From assembly GCA_034679345.1 (NCBI GenBank), contig JAXDAY010000034.1, positions 1-64,000 of the forward strand: a stretch of DNA of 64,000 nucleotides, given 5' to 3'. Below, one piece after another: positions 32,438-40,887 of this stretch (its first letter is position 1; each line of letters starts with the position of its first letter). The translations under genes were made by a program, and so were the position numbers. Under the pieces are notes generated by a model, which worked only from the letters and a program-made list of their open reading frames with translations, did no database searches and was not told the origin of the DNA. This DNA is from JAXDAY01 sp034679345. Its GTDB lineage: Bacteria > Eisenbacteria > RBG-16-71-46 > CAIMUX01 > VGJL01.

Positions 32438-33315
32438 TCGGGATCGTCTTGCAGCAGATCCGGGTCCGGCAGTGGACGAAGAATCTCGTCCTCTTCGCCG
32501 GAGTGATCTTCGCCCACGAGTTCAGCCAGGTCGACGAGCTCACGCGCGCGATCCTGGGCTTCCTCTCGTTCTGTCTCCTTTCCTCCGCGGTCTATGTCCT
32601 GAACGATCTGATCGATATCGAGAGCGACCGCGTCCATCCGAAGAAGCGGAACCGGCCGATCGCTTCGGGCCGGATCTCGATCCCGGGCGCCTGGACGCTC
32701 CTCTTCTTCGTGCTCGGCGGCGGCGGGGCGCTCGCCGTCTGGCTCGGTCCTCGCTTCGCAGGCGTCGCCGCGGGCTACCTCGCGTTGAATCTCCTCTACA
32801 CGCTTCTTCTCAAGCGCCTCGTCATGGTCGACGTTCTCGCGATCTCCATCGGCTTCGTTCTGCGCGCGGTCGCGGGCGTCGCCGTCTTGCGAAACCCGGT
32901 CGATCTATCGCCGTGGCTGCTTCTCTGCACCTTCTTCCTCGCCCTGTTCCTGGCCGTGTGCAAGCGGCGCGCGGAGAGGGTTCTCCTCCAGGAGCAGGCC
33001 GAGCAACACCGGAAAACCCTGACGGAGTACCCGCCCGAGCTGGTCGATCAGCTGATCCCGGTCGTCACGGCCGCGACGGTCATCTCCTACTCGATCTACA
33101 CGGTCGCCCCGGCGACGCTGGAGCGCGTGGGGGGACCGCAGCTCGTCTACACCGTGCCGTTCGTCCTCTACGGGGTGTTCCGCTATCTCTACCTCGTATT
33201 CCGTAGGATGCAGGGGGGATCGCCCTCCGACACCCTGTTGACCGACATCCCGACCCTGATGAACATCGGTCTCTGGCTGTGCGGAATCCTCTGGATCCTG
33301 TATGGGCGCGGGTGA
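32434..33315 (+). CDS. UbiA-family decaprenyl-phosphate phosphoribosyltransferase-like enzyme
   Basis: 293 residues with about eight TM segments. The Asp-rich motif NDLIDIESDRVHPKKRNRP followed by IASG matches the DPPR synthase branch (Rv3806c-like) rather than quinone prenyltransferases. A second Asp-containing loop is present around MVDVLAISIGFVLRA. It would transfer phosphoribose to polyprenyl phosphate, giving a lipid-linked pentose donor. Overlaps ispE by 14 bp, which fits supply of polyprenyl precursors. Confidence 0.82.
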   Translation: MIGIVLQQIRVRQWTKNLVLFAGVIFAHEFSQVDELTRAILGFLSFCLLSSAVYVLNDLIDIESDRVHPKKRNRPIASGRISIPGAWTLLFFVLGGGGALAVWLGPRFAGVAAGYLALNLLYTLLLKRLVMVDVLAISIGFVLRAVAGVAVLRNPVDLSPWLLLCTFFLALFLAVCKRRAERVLLQEQAEQHRKTLTEYPPELVDQLIPVVTAATVISYSIYTVAPATLERVGGPQLVYTVPFVLYGVFRYLYLVFRRMQGGSPSDTLLTDIPTLMNIGLWLCGILWILYGRG

Positions 33316-34228
33316 GGACCGGGCCGTTGTGCTCGCGGCCCGGGCAAAGCTAAACCTCGGCCTCGAGGTCCTCCGCCGTCGCCGAGACGGCTACCACGAC
33401 ATCCGAAGCCTGATCCTCTCGATCGATCTCTCCGACAGGCTCGAGATCCGATCCGCCTCGAGCGGCGAGGTCCGGCTCCGCTGTCCCGGGGGCAAGGCGC
33501 CCGAGAACGAGGAGAACCTCGTTTTCCGAGCGGCGCGGCTCTTCCGGGATGCGACGGGAGAGAGGCGCGGGGCTCGAATCGTCCTGCGCAAGCGAATCCC
33601 CGTCGGCGCCGGATTGGGGGGTGGTTCGAGCGATGCCGCCGCGACGCTGATCGGCCTGAACCGGCTGTGGGGAAGCCGGCTCCCTCGGAGCCGGCTGGAG
33701 ACGCTCGCCAGCGAGATCGGTTCGGACGTCCCTTTCTTCATCCGGGGGGGGCTCCAGATGGCGGAGGGCCGTGGGGAGAAACTCACCACTTTTCCGGCCC
33801 CTCCCCCTGTCAACTTCCTTGTGATCTATCCAACTCTTTCCATTTCCACGGCTTCGGTCTACTCATCGGACGATTTGCTGTTGACACGCAAGGGACCCCT
33901 CACTAGACTTTCTTCTTGCAGCTTGACAACTCGTTCGGGTTTCTTGAGTTGCGTCGCTCGGCTGCGGAATGATCTGGAGCCGGTCGTCGTTCGCAGGCAC
34001 GCGGAGGTCGAAAGAATCTTTCGAGTCCTGCGGGAGATCGACCCCCGGATCGTCCGGATGACGGGCAGCGGCTCGGCGGTTTTCGTCTGCGACCCGGAAG
34101 AGTCGAAGCTGGCGAAGGTCCTGAAGGTATCGCGTTCATGGGGTTGGCAGGTCTTTCGAGCGAGAGGGGTAGGGAGGGGGTGGATCTCAATCGTTCCTCG
34201 AGGGGCTAGGAAGGACAGCCTGGGGTAG
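33302..34228 (+). CDS. ispE: 4-diphosphocytidyl-2-C-methyl-D-erythritol kinase
   Basis: 308 residues, GHMP kinase of the MEP isoprenoid pathway. N-terminal AKLNLGLEVL, the ATP loop PVGAGLGGGSSDAAA and C-terminal MTGSGSAVFV are the three family motifs. A stretch around codons 175-220 has lower GC than the rest and contains a good promoter sequence (33881-33909). Overlaps the preceding gene by 14 bp. Confidence 0.94.
   Translation: MGAGEDRAVVLAARAKLNLGLEVLRRRRDGYHDIRSLILSIDLSDRLEIRSASSGEVRLRCPGGKAPENEENLVFRAARLFRDATGERRGARIVLRKRIPVGAGLGGGSSDAAATLIGLNRLWGSRLPRSRLETLASEIGSDVPFFIRGGLQMAEGRGEKLTTFPAPPPVNFLVIYPTLSISTASVYSSDDLLLTRKGPLTRLSSCSLTTRSGFLSCVARLRNDLEPVVVRRHAEVERIFRVLREIDPRIVRMTGSGSAVFVCDPEESKLAKVLKVSRSWGWQVFRARGVGRGWISIVPRGARKDSLG
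33881..33909 (+). promoter_or_regulatory. Intragenic sigma-70-type promoter within ispE
   Basis: Consensus TTGACA at 33881-33886, 17-bp spacer, TAGACT at 33904-33909. It is among the best promoter matches in the window. It would start near 33916 and could transcribe spoVG and beyond. Confidence 0.55.
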
Positions 34229-34328
34229 CAACGGAACAACAGCGTCTCTCGTGGTTCATCACCGTGCACGTACGCATAAGGCTCTGGGCGCCATGGAGGT
34301 GCCCGGCCACCAAGGGGTGGTGACCGTA

Positions 34329-34601
34329 ATGAAACTCACAGAGATCAGGGTATCGCTTCGGGACGATGAGAAACTGAAGGCGTTCGTCAGCATGACGATC
34401 GACAACTGCTTCGTGATTCGGGGCATGAAGATCATCAGCGGCAACAAGGGACTGTTCGTCGCGATGCCCAGCCGGCGCAAGCCGGACGGGACGTTCCAGG
34501 ATCTGGCGCACCCGATCAACAACTCCACCCGCCGGTGGATCGAGGGGGAGATTCTCGAGAAATATAGGGTGGAAGTCGAACAAACGCATGTGCTGAAATA
34601 G
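34329..34601 (+). CDS. spoVG: SpoVG-family protein
   Basis: 90 residues. KLTEIRVSLRDDEKLKAFVS and GNKGLFVAMPSRRKPDGTF followed by DLAHPIN match the SpoVG core. The ATG at 34329 aligns with the family N-terminus; an earlier ATG at 34251 would add 26 poorly conserved residues. SpoVG is an RNA/DNA-binding regulator found also in non-sporulating bacteria. No sporulation genes are in the window. Confidence 0.92.
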   Translation: MKLTEIRVSLRDDEKLKAFVSMTIDNCFVIRGMKIISGNKGLFVAMPSRRKPDGTFQDLAHPINNSTRRWIEGEILEKYRVEVEQTHVLK

Positions 34602-34686
34602 CGGAGGTTGCTGCCACGGCGGCGCAGCCGGCCCGCGACGGGTTCTCGGGTTGGGCCGGCCGGTGGAGATCCCTTAGGCGTTCGAT

Positions 34687-34757
34687 TGGGGCGTCGTCCA
34701 ATGGCAGGACCCGGGATTTTGGATCCCGTTACGGAGGTTCGAATCCTCCCGCCCCAG
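34687..34757 (+). tRNA. tRNA-Gln(TTG)
   Basis: Acceptor TGGGGCG pairs with CGCCCCA, anticodon loop TTTTGGA gives TTG (reading CAA/CAG), T-loop GGTTCGAATCC. Discriminator G at 34757. CCA is not encoded. It lies between spoVG and prs. Confidence 0.94.
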
Positions 34758-34844
34758 CAATTCTCCTAGAGACCGACTTGTCCGAAGGTCCGGAATTGCA
34801 TGGGCGGGCCGTCCTTGGGGCGGTTCGACCAAGCGGAGGAAGCT

Positions 34845-35783
34845 GTGCTAGACACTCTTCGCGTCTTCACCGGAAACGCGAACCGCAAGCTCGCTCTCGA
34901 CATCGCCTCCTATCTCGGCGTGGAGCCGGGTGAGGCGCACGTCGGCCGCTTTAGCGATGGCGAGATCCACGTTCGGATCGACGAGAACATTCGCGGTTGC
35001 GACGTGTTCGTTGTCCAGCCGACCTTCGCCCCCGCCGACAATCTGCTCGAGCTCTTGATCATGATCGACGCCGTTCGCAGGGCGAGCGCCAGCCGGGTGA
35101 CCGCCGTGGTGCCCTATTTCGGCTACGCGCGGCAGGACCGGAAGGATCAACCTCGGGTGCCGATAACGGCGAAGCTCGTGGCGAACCTGATCACTACCGC
35201 AGGCGCGGACCGAGTGCTGACGATGGATCTGCACTCGCCTCAGATCCAGGGATTCTTCGACATCCCATTCGATCATCTCTTCGCCGCGCCCGTGCTGATT
35301 CGATATTTCCGTGACCTCGCGATACCCGATGTGATGGCGGTCGCCCCGGATGTGGGAAGCATCAAGATGGCGCGCGCTTACGCCAAGAGGCTCGGGGGCT
35401 CCCTGGCGCTGGTGGACAAGCGGCGCGTCTCGCCCGACACGACCGAGGTGATGAGCGTCATTGGTGAAGTCGCGGGGCGCAACGTCGTGATCTTCGACGA
35501 CGTCATCTCCACCGGCAGCACCATCGCCAAAGCGGCCGAAGCGCTCAAGAAGAAGGATGCGCGGGAGATCTACGTGGGCGCGACCCACGCGGCATTCTCC
35601 CCCGACACCCTCCGGATCCTTCAGGAAGCCCCGGTCCGCGAGGTGGTGGTGACCGACTCGATCCAGCAACCGGCGGAGCTGCTGGAGGGATCGAAGATCC
35701 GGGTGATGAGCGTAAGCGGGCTTCTGGGCGAGGCGATCAAGAGGATCCACGAGGAGCGATCCCTGAGTTCCCTATTCGTATAG
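34845..35783 (+). CDS. prs: Ribose-phosphate pyrophosphokinase
   Basis: 312 residues. It makes PRPP from ribose-5-phosphate and ATP. FSDGEIHVRIDENIRG, YFGYARQDRKD, and the PRPP loop VIFDDVISTGSTI are present. The GTG at 34845 with GGAGGA six bases upstream gives the family N-terminus (MLDTLRVFTGNANRKLA); an in-frame ATG at 34800 is a less likely start. Followed by rplY and pth, a common bacterial order. Confidence 0.95.
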   Translation: MLDTLRVFTGNANRKLALDIASYLGVEPGEAHVGRFSDGEIHVRIDENIRGCDVFVVQPTFAPADNLLELLIMIDAVRRASASRVTAVVPYFGYARQDRKDQPRVPITAKLVANLITTAGADRVLTMDLHSPQIQGFFDIPFDHLFAAPVLIRYFRDLAIPDVMAVAPDVGSIKMARAYAKRLGGSLALVDKRRVSPDTTEVMSVIGEVAGRNVVIFDDVISTGSTIAKAAEALKKKDAREIYVGATHAAFSPDTLRILQEAPVREVVVTDSIQQPAELLEGSKIRVMSVSGLLGEAIKRIHEERSLSSLFV

Positions 35784-35813
35784 ATGTGAACCGAGGAAGG
35801 TAGGAGAAGAGAG

Positions 35814-36458
35814 ATGGAGACGATCGAGATCCGCGGAGAGATCCGCCAGTTGGCCGGCAAAGGAGGCGCCCGGCGTGCGCGGGCGAGCGGCAAGACGCCG
35901 GGAGTCATCTACGGCTCGGGGGAGGCGAGCACGCCGATCTCCCTGGACAGGAAGTCGTTCGAGACGACACTCCGCCTGCATCCGAGCGGCGCTTTTATCA
36001 TTGACCTGAAGCTGAGCGGGCGCGAGGGCGAGGACATCAAGGCGCTCATCAAGGAGGTTCAGCGCGACCCTTTGACCTCCCAGATCCTGCACATCGATCT
36101 GCAGCATGTCTCTCTCACCCAGAAGGTGGTCCTCCATGTCCCGGTCCGTCTCGTGGGAACCGCCGTGGGAGCCAAGGAGGGCGGAGTGCTCGAGCACTTC
36201 CTGCGCGATGTGGAGGTGCAATCGCTCGCGCTCCAGATTCCCGAGAGCATCGACATCGACGTATCCGACCTCCAGCGCGGCCACTCGCTGCATGTCTCCG
36301 ATCTCGTGCCGCCCGAAGGGGTGACGATTCTGACGCCCGGAACTCGGGTGATCGCGTCGGTCGTCGTCAAGGCGGCGGAGCCGACTGCCGAGGAGGCGGC
36401 GCCGGCCGCGGCGGAGGCAGCGGCGCCGGCCGAGGCGACCGAGGAGAAGGCGGAGTAG
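35814..36458 (+). CDS. rplY: 50S ribosomal protein L25 (general stress protein Ctc)
   Basis: 214 residues. The N-terminal 5S rRNA-binding L25 domain (GKGGARRARASGKTPGVIYG) is followed by the C-terminal TL5/Ctc domain and an Ala/Glu-rich tail (EEAAPAAAEAAAPAEA). It is the long Ctc form. AGGTAGGAGAAGAG precedes the ATG. Confidence 0.93.
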   Translation: METIEIRGEIRQLAGKGGARRARASGKTPGVIYGSGEASTPISLDRKSFETTLRLHPSGAFIIDLKLSGREGEDIKALIKEVQRDPLTSQILHIDLQHVSLTQKVVLHVPVRLVGTAVGAKEGGVLEHFLRDVEVQSLALQIPESIDIDVSDLQRGHSLHVSDLVPPEGVTILTPGTRVIASVVVKAAEPTAEEAAPAAAEAAAPAEATEEKAE

Positions 36459-36474
36459 CTTCGCGCGGTCCGCG

Positions 36475-37053
36475 ATGGCGATCCGTTGCGTGGCGGGCCT
36501 GGGGAATCCGGGCGCACGGTATGAGTGGACGCGGCACAACGCGGGATTCTGGGTCGTGGATCGCATCGCCCGGGAGGCCGGCGCTCGGTGGTCGCGGCGA
36601 TCGAATGGCGAAGAGGCCGAGGCGGTGGGAGAGTGGGGCAGCGTGCTCCTTCTCAAGCCTCGGACCTACATGAATGCAAGCGGGGAGGCGGTGCTCGACT
36701 GCCTGGCCCGATGGAGTCTGAGCCCGTCGCAGCTGCTGCTCGTCGTCGATGACGTCGCCCTGCCTGCCGGGAAGATCCGGCTGCGTCAGCAGGGCGGCGC
36801 CGGCGGGCACCGGGGGATGATTTCGGTCGAGCAGTCGATTGGCAGCGACGACTACCCGCGGCTTCGTGTCGGTGTCGGCGGCGGGGAAGATGAGGAGGAC
36901 CTGGCGGAGTATGTCCTCCGGCCGCTGGACGAGAGGGAGCGGGAGTTCTTCGAACGGGTCGTGTCGCGCGCGGTTGATGCCGTTCGCTCCACGCTGGTCG
37001 AAGGGCTCGACACGGCGATGAACCGGTTCAACACCGAGCCGGCGACGGAGTAG
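36475..37053 (+). CDS. pth: Peptidyl-tRNA hydrolase
   Basis: 192 residues. The motifs VAGLGNPGARYEWTRHNAGF (with the catalytic His of the HNxG motif), LLLKPRTYMNASG and GGAGGHRGM are present. It recycles peptidyl-tRNAs released prematurely. Sits 16 bp after rplY. Confidence 0.95.
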   Translation: MAIRCVAGLGNPGARYEWTRHNAGFWVVDRIAREAGARWSRRSNGEEAEAVGEWGSVLLLKPRTYMNASGEAVLDCLARWSLSPSQLLLVVDDVALPAGKIRLRQQGGAGGHRGMISVEQSIGSDDYPRLRVGVGGGEDEEDLAEYVLRPLDEREREFFERVVSRAVDAVRSTLVEGLDTAMNRFNTEPATE

Positions 37054-37182
37054 CGATCCCGAGCGGGCTTGGGATCGGATGGATTCGACCCAGCGCCTCC
37101 GGCGGGGGGCGGCGCTGGAACTGGCTCGACCCCGCAAGCGGTCTTGCCTCGCCGCGCGAAGAAGGCAGGAAAGGTGGGCTCT

Positions 37183-37653
37183 TTGAGAGAGTACGAAACG
37201 GTCTTCATTCTCCATCCGAATCTCGATGAGACGAGGGTCGAGGAGGAGATCGAGGGGGTCCGGCAGGTCATCCTGGGCGCCTCGGGAGAAATCGTCCAGG
37301 TGGACCGCTGGGGCCGGCGGAAGCTGGCCTACGAGATCCGTAAGCTGAACGAGGGCATCTACACCCTGCTCCGGTTCCGCGCCGAAGCGGGTGTTCTCCA
37401 AGATCTCGAGAGGCGATACCGCCTTCGCGAGGATGTCCTGCGGCATCTGACCGTCGTGGCGCAGGGGCCCATCGTCGAATCGGCTCCCCGTCGGATCGAG
37501 GCGGCTGTCGCGACGGAGGGCGCGGAAGGGGCGGTGGACGGGGAATCGCCGCAACCGGAGGCTTCAGTCACGGCTCCGGCGATGCCCGAGACGACATCGA
37601 GCTCCGGTGACGCTCCGGCGGAGTCCGCGGGCGATCCGGAGTTCCATCCGTAA
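37183..37653 (+). CDS. rpsF: 30S ribosomal protein S6
   Basis: 156 residues. LREYETVFILHPNLDE and the VDRWGRRKLAYEI strand match S6. A TTG at 37183 with AGGAAAGG upstream is the likely start, because earlier in-frame codons encode low-complexity sequence. The tail after residue ~100 is a long Ala/Glu/Ser-rich extension. First gene of rpsF-ssb-rpsR-rplI. Confidence 0.9.
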   Translation: MREYETVFILHPNLDETRVEEEIEGVRQVILGASGEIVQVDRWGRRKLAYEIRKLNEGIYTLLRFRAEAGVLQDLERRYRLREDVLRHLTVVAQGPIVESAPRRIEAAVATEGAEGAVDGESPQPEASVTAPAMPETTSSSGDAPAESAGDPEFHP

Positions 37654-37697
37654 TCGACCAAGCCGACAGCAGGCTGCCTGGCGAGAGGAGTTCCACA

Positions 37698-38306
37698 ATG
37701 GAAGGCACGACCTATCCTCGGATGAACCGCGTCTTTCTGACAGGGATTGCGCAGGAGGAACCAGAACTTCGCTACACCCCCTCGGGTGTCGCCGTTTGCT
37801 CTTTTCGTGTGCAAGTTGGGCGCATCCTTCGGGACCGTTCCGGCGGAGCCCGGGAAGTCGCCGCGTACCTGACCGTGGTCGCATGGCAGGAGGCGGCGCA
37901 GCGGATGGCTCGTGAGCTTCGCAAGGGACAGGCGGTCTACGTCGAGGGGTACGTGAGCAGCCGTTCGTTCACCACCGCGCGGGGCGAGAAGCGCACAGCC
38001 GTCGAAATCTACGCCGAGCAGATCCAGATCCTGGGACCCTTCGCCGAAGGCGAGGGCCCCGGAGTCGCTCATCCCGAGGAGGGAGAGAACGCGACGATGC
38101 GCGGCGGCGGCCGGCGTGGCGGGCGTGGCCGCGACGAGTCGCGCGGGGACGGGGGGGGCGCGGCCCCGGAGCCGCACCACGAGGAGTCTCACGACGAGCA
38201 TCCTCAGGAGCATCCCGAGGCGCACCACGAGGATTTCGCCGAGGAGCGCCATCAAGAATCGCACCCGACCGAAGACTCGGAGGGAGAGGACAAACCGCAG
38301 ATCTAG
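37698..38306 (+). CDS. ssb: Single-stranded DNA-binding protein with unusual His/Glu-rich tail
   Basis: 202 residues. An OB-fold of about 115 residues (MNRVFLTGIAQEEPELRYTP; VEGYVSSRSF) is followed by a Gly/Arg patch and about 55 residues very rich in His and Glu (PHHEESHDEHPQEHPEAHHE). The C-terminus ends GEDKPQI instead of the DDDIPF-type tip that recruits partner proteins; it keeps an acidic stretch and a Pro but has Lys and Ile. Located between rpsF and rpsR, the standard position. Confidence 0.93.
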   Translation: MEGTTYPRMNRVFLTGIAQEEPELRYTPSGVAVCSFRVQVGRILRDRSGGAREVAAYLTVVAWQEAAQRMARELRKGQAVYVEGYVSSRSFTTARGEKRTAVEIYAEQIQILGPFAEGEGPGVAHPEEGENATMRGGGRRGGRGRDESRGDGGGAAPEPHHEESHDEHPQEHPEAHHEDFAEERHQESHPTEDSEGEDKPQI

Positions 38307-38351
38307 AGAGACTGCCGCGAACGGCGGCAGCGAAGCCGTAGGAGGATCAGC

Positions 38352-38591
38352 ATGGCCAAGGGAGATGCGCGCGGTCCAAGGAGAAAGGTGTGCAAGCTCT
38401 GTATGGACCGGGTCGCGTTCGTGGATTACAAGGACGAGAAGCGCCTGCAGCGTGCGATCACTGATCGCGGGAAGATCGTTCCCCGGCGCGTCTCAGGCAA
38501 CTGCGCCAGACACCAGGCGCAGATCACCCGCGCGGTGAAGAGGGCCCGCATCCTCGCCCTCATCCCCTTCGTCGCGGATTCGTTCAAGTAG
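38352..38591 (+). CDS. rpsR: 30S ribosomal protein S18
   Basis: 79 residues. CKLCMDRVAFVDYKD includes the CxxC zinc motif retained in some lineages. KIVPRRVSGNCARHQAQ is the rRNA-binding core. AGGAGGATCAGC precedes the ATG. Confidence 0.95.
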   Translation: MAKGDARGPRRKVCKLCMDRVAFVDYKDEKRLQRAITDRGKIVPRRVSGNCARHQAQITRAVKRARILALIPFVADSFK

Positions 38592-38633
38592 CGGGACGGC
38601 GGGGACTCGGGAACCAGAGATCAGGAGGAATGG

Positions 38634-39086
38634 ATGGAGGTCATACTTATCGAAGCGGTGGACGGTCTGGGGTGCCGGGGCGACAAGGTCACGGTTTCGG
38701 CCGGATACGCCCGCAATTATCTGCTACCCCGGAAGCTCGCCCTGGAAGCGACCAGCGGCGGGGCGAACATCTTCATGGAGAGCGAGCGGGTCAAGAAGGC
38801 GAAGACCGACCGGGAGCAGGCGCTGGCCGAAAAGCTGGCCGCGAAGCTCAACAAGATCTCGGTCACCGTCATCATGCAGGCCGGGGAGGACGACCGGCTC
38901 TTCGGATCGGTCACGGCTTCCGACATCGCCGAGAAGCTGGCCGCGGAGGGCGTTCCGGTCGACAAGAGGCAAATTCACCTCGACGAGCCGCTCAAGGCGC
39001 TGGGAGCCTACAATGTCCGAGTGCACCTCTTCCACGAGGTCGAGGCGAAGGTCCGCGTCTGGGTGAAGAAAGAAGGGCTGGCCTGA
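38634..39086 (+). CDS. rplI: 50S ribosomal protein L9
   Basis: 150 residues. VEVILIEAVDGLGCRGDKV and GYARNYLLPRKLALEAT form the N-terminal domain; a long helix and a C-terminal domain follow (KRQIHLDEPLKALGAYNVRV). CAGGAGGA precedes the start. Last ribosomal gene of the cluster. Confidence 0.96.
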   Translation: MEVILIEAVDGLGCRGDKVTVSAGYARNYLLPRKLALEATSGGANIFMESERVKKAKTDREQALAEKLAAKLNKISVTVIMQAGEDDRLFGSVTASDIAEKLAAEGVPVDKRQIHLDEPLKALGAYNVRVHLFHEVEAKVRVWVKKEGLA

Positions 39087-39124
39087 GCAGCAAGGCCCGA
39101 GCCCGCGGAGGTTTCCGAACTTCG

Positions 39125-40348
39125 ATGCGTATCGAAAACCTGACCGTTTGCACATTGGCGGCAGCCGTCATCGCCATCGCATCCTGCTCACGCTCCTCGT
39201 TTCCGAAGGAGGAGAAGGGCGAGATGGATGACCTCGTTCTGGCCAAGGTGGGCGACAAGACCCTCACGGTCGGGGATCTGCGGGACAAGGTGCGCTACCA
39301 GTTCCGATCGATGGGGGATCTCAAAGGGCTTACCGCGGCCGAGCAGTACCGCGAGCTCGTCCGATCGGCGGCCGAGGAGCTGTGCTGGGTGACCCTGGGA
39401 GAGAAGAAGGGTTACGAGGAGGATCCCGCCTTCCGGCGGACCCTCGAGTTTTCGAGGCGCTACATTCTCTCGGACCGCACGATCCAGCACGAGGTCCGCT
39501 CGAAGTCGATTCCGACGGACGCGGAGGTCGATCAGTACTACGACGAGCACAGGGCGGAGTTCATCTTGCCCGCGCGCGTCGAGATCGCTCACGTTCTCCT
39601 GCCCACGGAGGCGGAGGCGCGCGCAATCCGGCGGAGGCTCCTGGCCGGCGAGAAGGTCTCTGACCTGGCCGCGGCGCACTCCATCGATCAGGTGGGGAAG
39701 ACCCAAGGCGGCCTGGTCGGCTGGGTGACGGCGACCTCCGGCGCCGGCCATCTCGGCAACCAGTCGGGGATCAACGCCGCGGCGATGACGCTGCAACCCG
39801 GAGATGTGAGTGAACCAGTGAAGATTCCGACGGGTTGGAGCGTCATCGTCGCGCTCTCCCGTGATGAGGAGCGGCAACGACCGCTGGATGAGGCGCTCCG
39901 AGAGGCGATCACCAAGCGGGTGCAGACGATGAAGCACAATGAACGCTTCAACGCGCTCCTTGCCGAGCTCAAGAAGGAGTACGACTTCGAGCTCTTCGAT
40001 GAGAACTACGATCGTTACGCGAGATCGCTCCTTAGCGAGGAGGAGCTCTTCACGAGCGCGCAACGACAGAAGGACCCCAAGAAGCGCGTCGGAGACTATG
40101 AGGAAATCGTGCGCCGGTTTCCCGATAGCCCTCGCGCGACTCAGGCCGCATTCATGATCGGTTTCACCCTCGCGGATGAGCTGAACGACTACGCCAAGGC
40201 CCGGGATGCCTTCGGAGATTTCCTGAAGGACCACCCGGACCACGAACTCGCCGCGTCAGCCCGCTGGATGATCGAAAACATGGACAAGCCGGACACCGAT
40301 CCGGCCGAAGTGGAGCAGATGCGGCGCCAGCTCCGAAGAGGTCCCTAG
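39125..40348 (+). CDS. PpiC-type peptidyl-prolyl isomerase lipoprotein
   Basis: 407 residues. The signal peptide ends in lipobox IASC, and SurA/PrsA-like N-terminal helices follow. A parvulin domain (EIAHVLLPTEAEARAIRR, GGLVGWVT) occupies roughly 155-260. The C-terminal ~120 residues look like TPR-type helices (DYEEIVRRFPDSPRATQAAF). It is probably a periplasmic foldase for envelope proteins, anchored to a membrane. Confidence 0.88.
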   Translation: MRIENLTVCTLAAAVIAIASCSRSSFPKEEKGEMDDLVLAKVGDKTLTVGDLRDKVRYQFRSMGDLKGLTAAEQYRELVRSAAEELCWVTLGEKKGYEEDPAFRRTLEFSRRYILSDRTIQHEVRSKSIPTDAEVDQYYDEHRAEFILPARVEIAHVLLPTEAEARAIRRRLLAGEKVSDLAAAHSIDQVGKTQGGLVGWVTATSGAGHLGNQSGINAAAMTLQPGDVSEPVKIPTGWSVIVALSRDEERQRPLDEALREAITKRVQTMKHNERFNALLAELKKEYDFELFDENYDRYARSLLSEEELFTSAQRQKDPKKRVGDYEEIVRRFPDSPRATQAAFMIGFTLADELNDYAKARDAFGDFLKDHPDHELAASARWMIENMDKPDTDPAEVEQMRRQLRRGP

Positions 40349-40373
40349 ATCCGCTCGGGGCGGGAGGTGTGCA

Positions 40374-40886
40374 ATGGTCGAAGTCGAGGTACTCTCGCTG
40401 GCGATCGACGAGAAGAATCAATACCCGGTCGTGATCCTGCAGACCCTCGACGGATCCAGACGCTTGCCGATCTGGATCGGGCCGCCCGAGGCGAGCGCAA
40501 TCGCCATGGAGGTCGCGGGCAAGAAGTTCCCACGCCCCCTGACGCACGATCTGATGGCCAATATCCTGAAGGGGCTCCAGGCGAAGGTCCGAAGCGTGGA
40601 GATCTGCGATCTGAAGCAGAACACCTTTTACGCTCGGATCACGATCGAGGCGCAGGGTCAGATCCTGAGCATTGACGCGCGCCCGAGCGACTCCATCGCC
40701 TTGGCGCTCAAGACCAAGGCGAAGATCTACGCGGCGGACGAGCTGTTGACCGACGAGCTGGATCGCTTGATCCAGACGGAGGGGCCGGCGAAAGCCCCTG
40801 AGATGACCGACGAGCAGCGCGCCGAGGAGCTCCGCAAAGCGATCGAGCAGATGAATCCGAAGGACTTCGGGAAGTACTCGTTCTGA
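40374..40886 (+). CDS. DUF151 bifunctional nuclease-family protein
   Basis: 170 residues. EVEVLSLAIDEKNQYPVVIL, RLPIWIGPPEASAIA and SIDARPSDSIALAL match the BFN/DUF151 domain, and a C-terminal UVR-like helical segment (TDEQRAEELRKAIEQMNP) follows. Homologues have been reported with DNase/RNase activity. Lies 25 bp after the foldase gene. Confidence 0.87.
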   Translation: MVEVEVLSLAIDEKNQYPVVILQTLDGSRRLPIWIGPPEASAIAMEVAGKKFPRPLTHDLMANILKGLQAKVRSVEICDLKQNTFYARITIEAQGQILSIDARPSDSIALALKTKAKIYAADELLTDELDRLIQTEGPAKAPEMTDEQRAEELRKAIEQMNPKDFGKYSF

Positions 40887-40887
40887 A

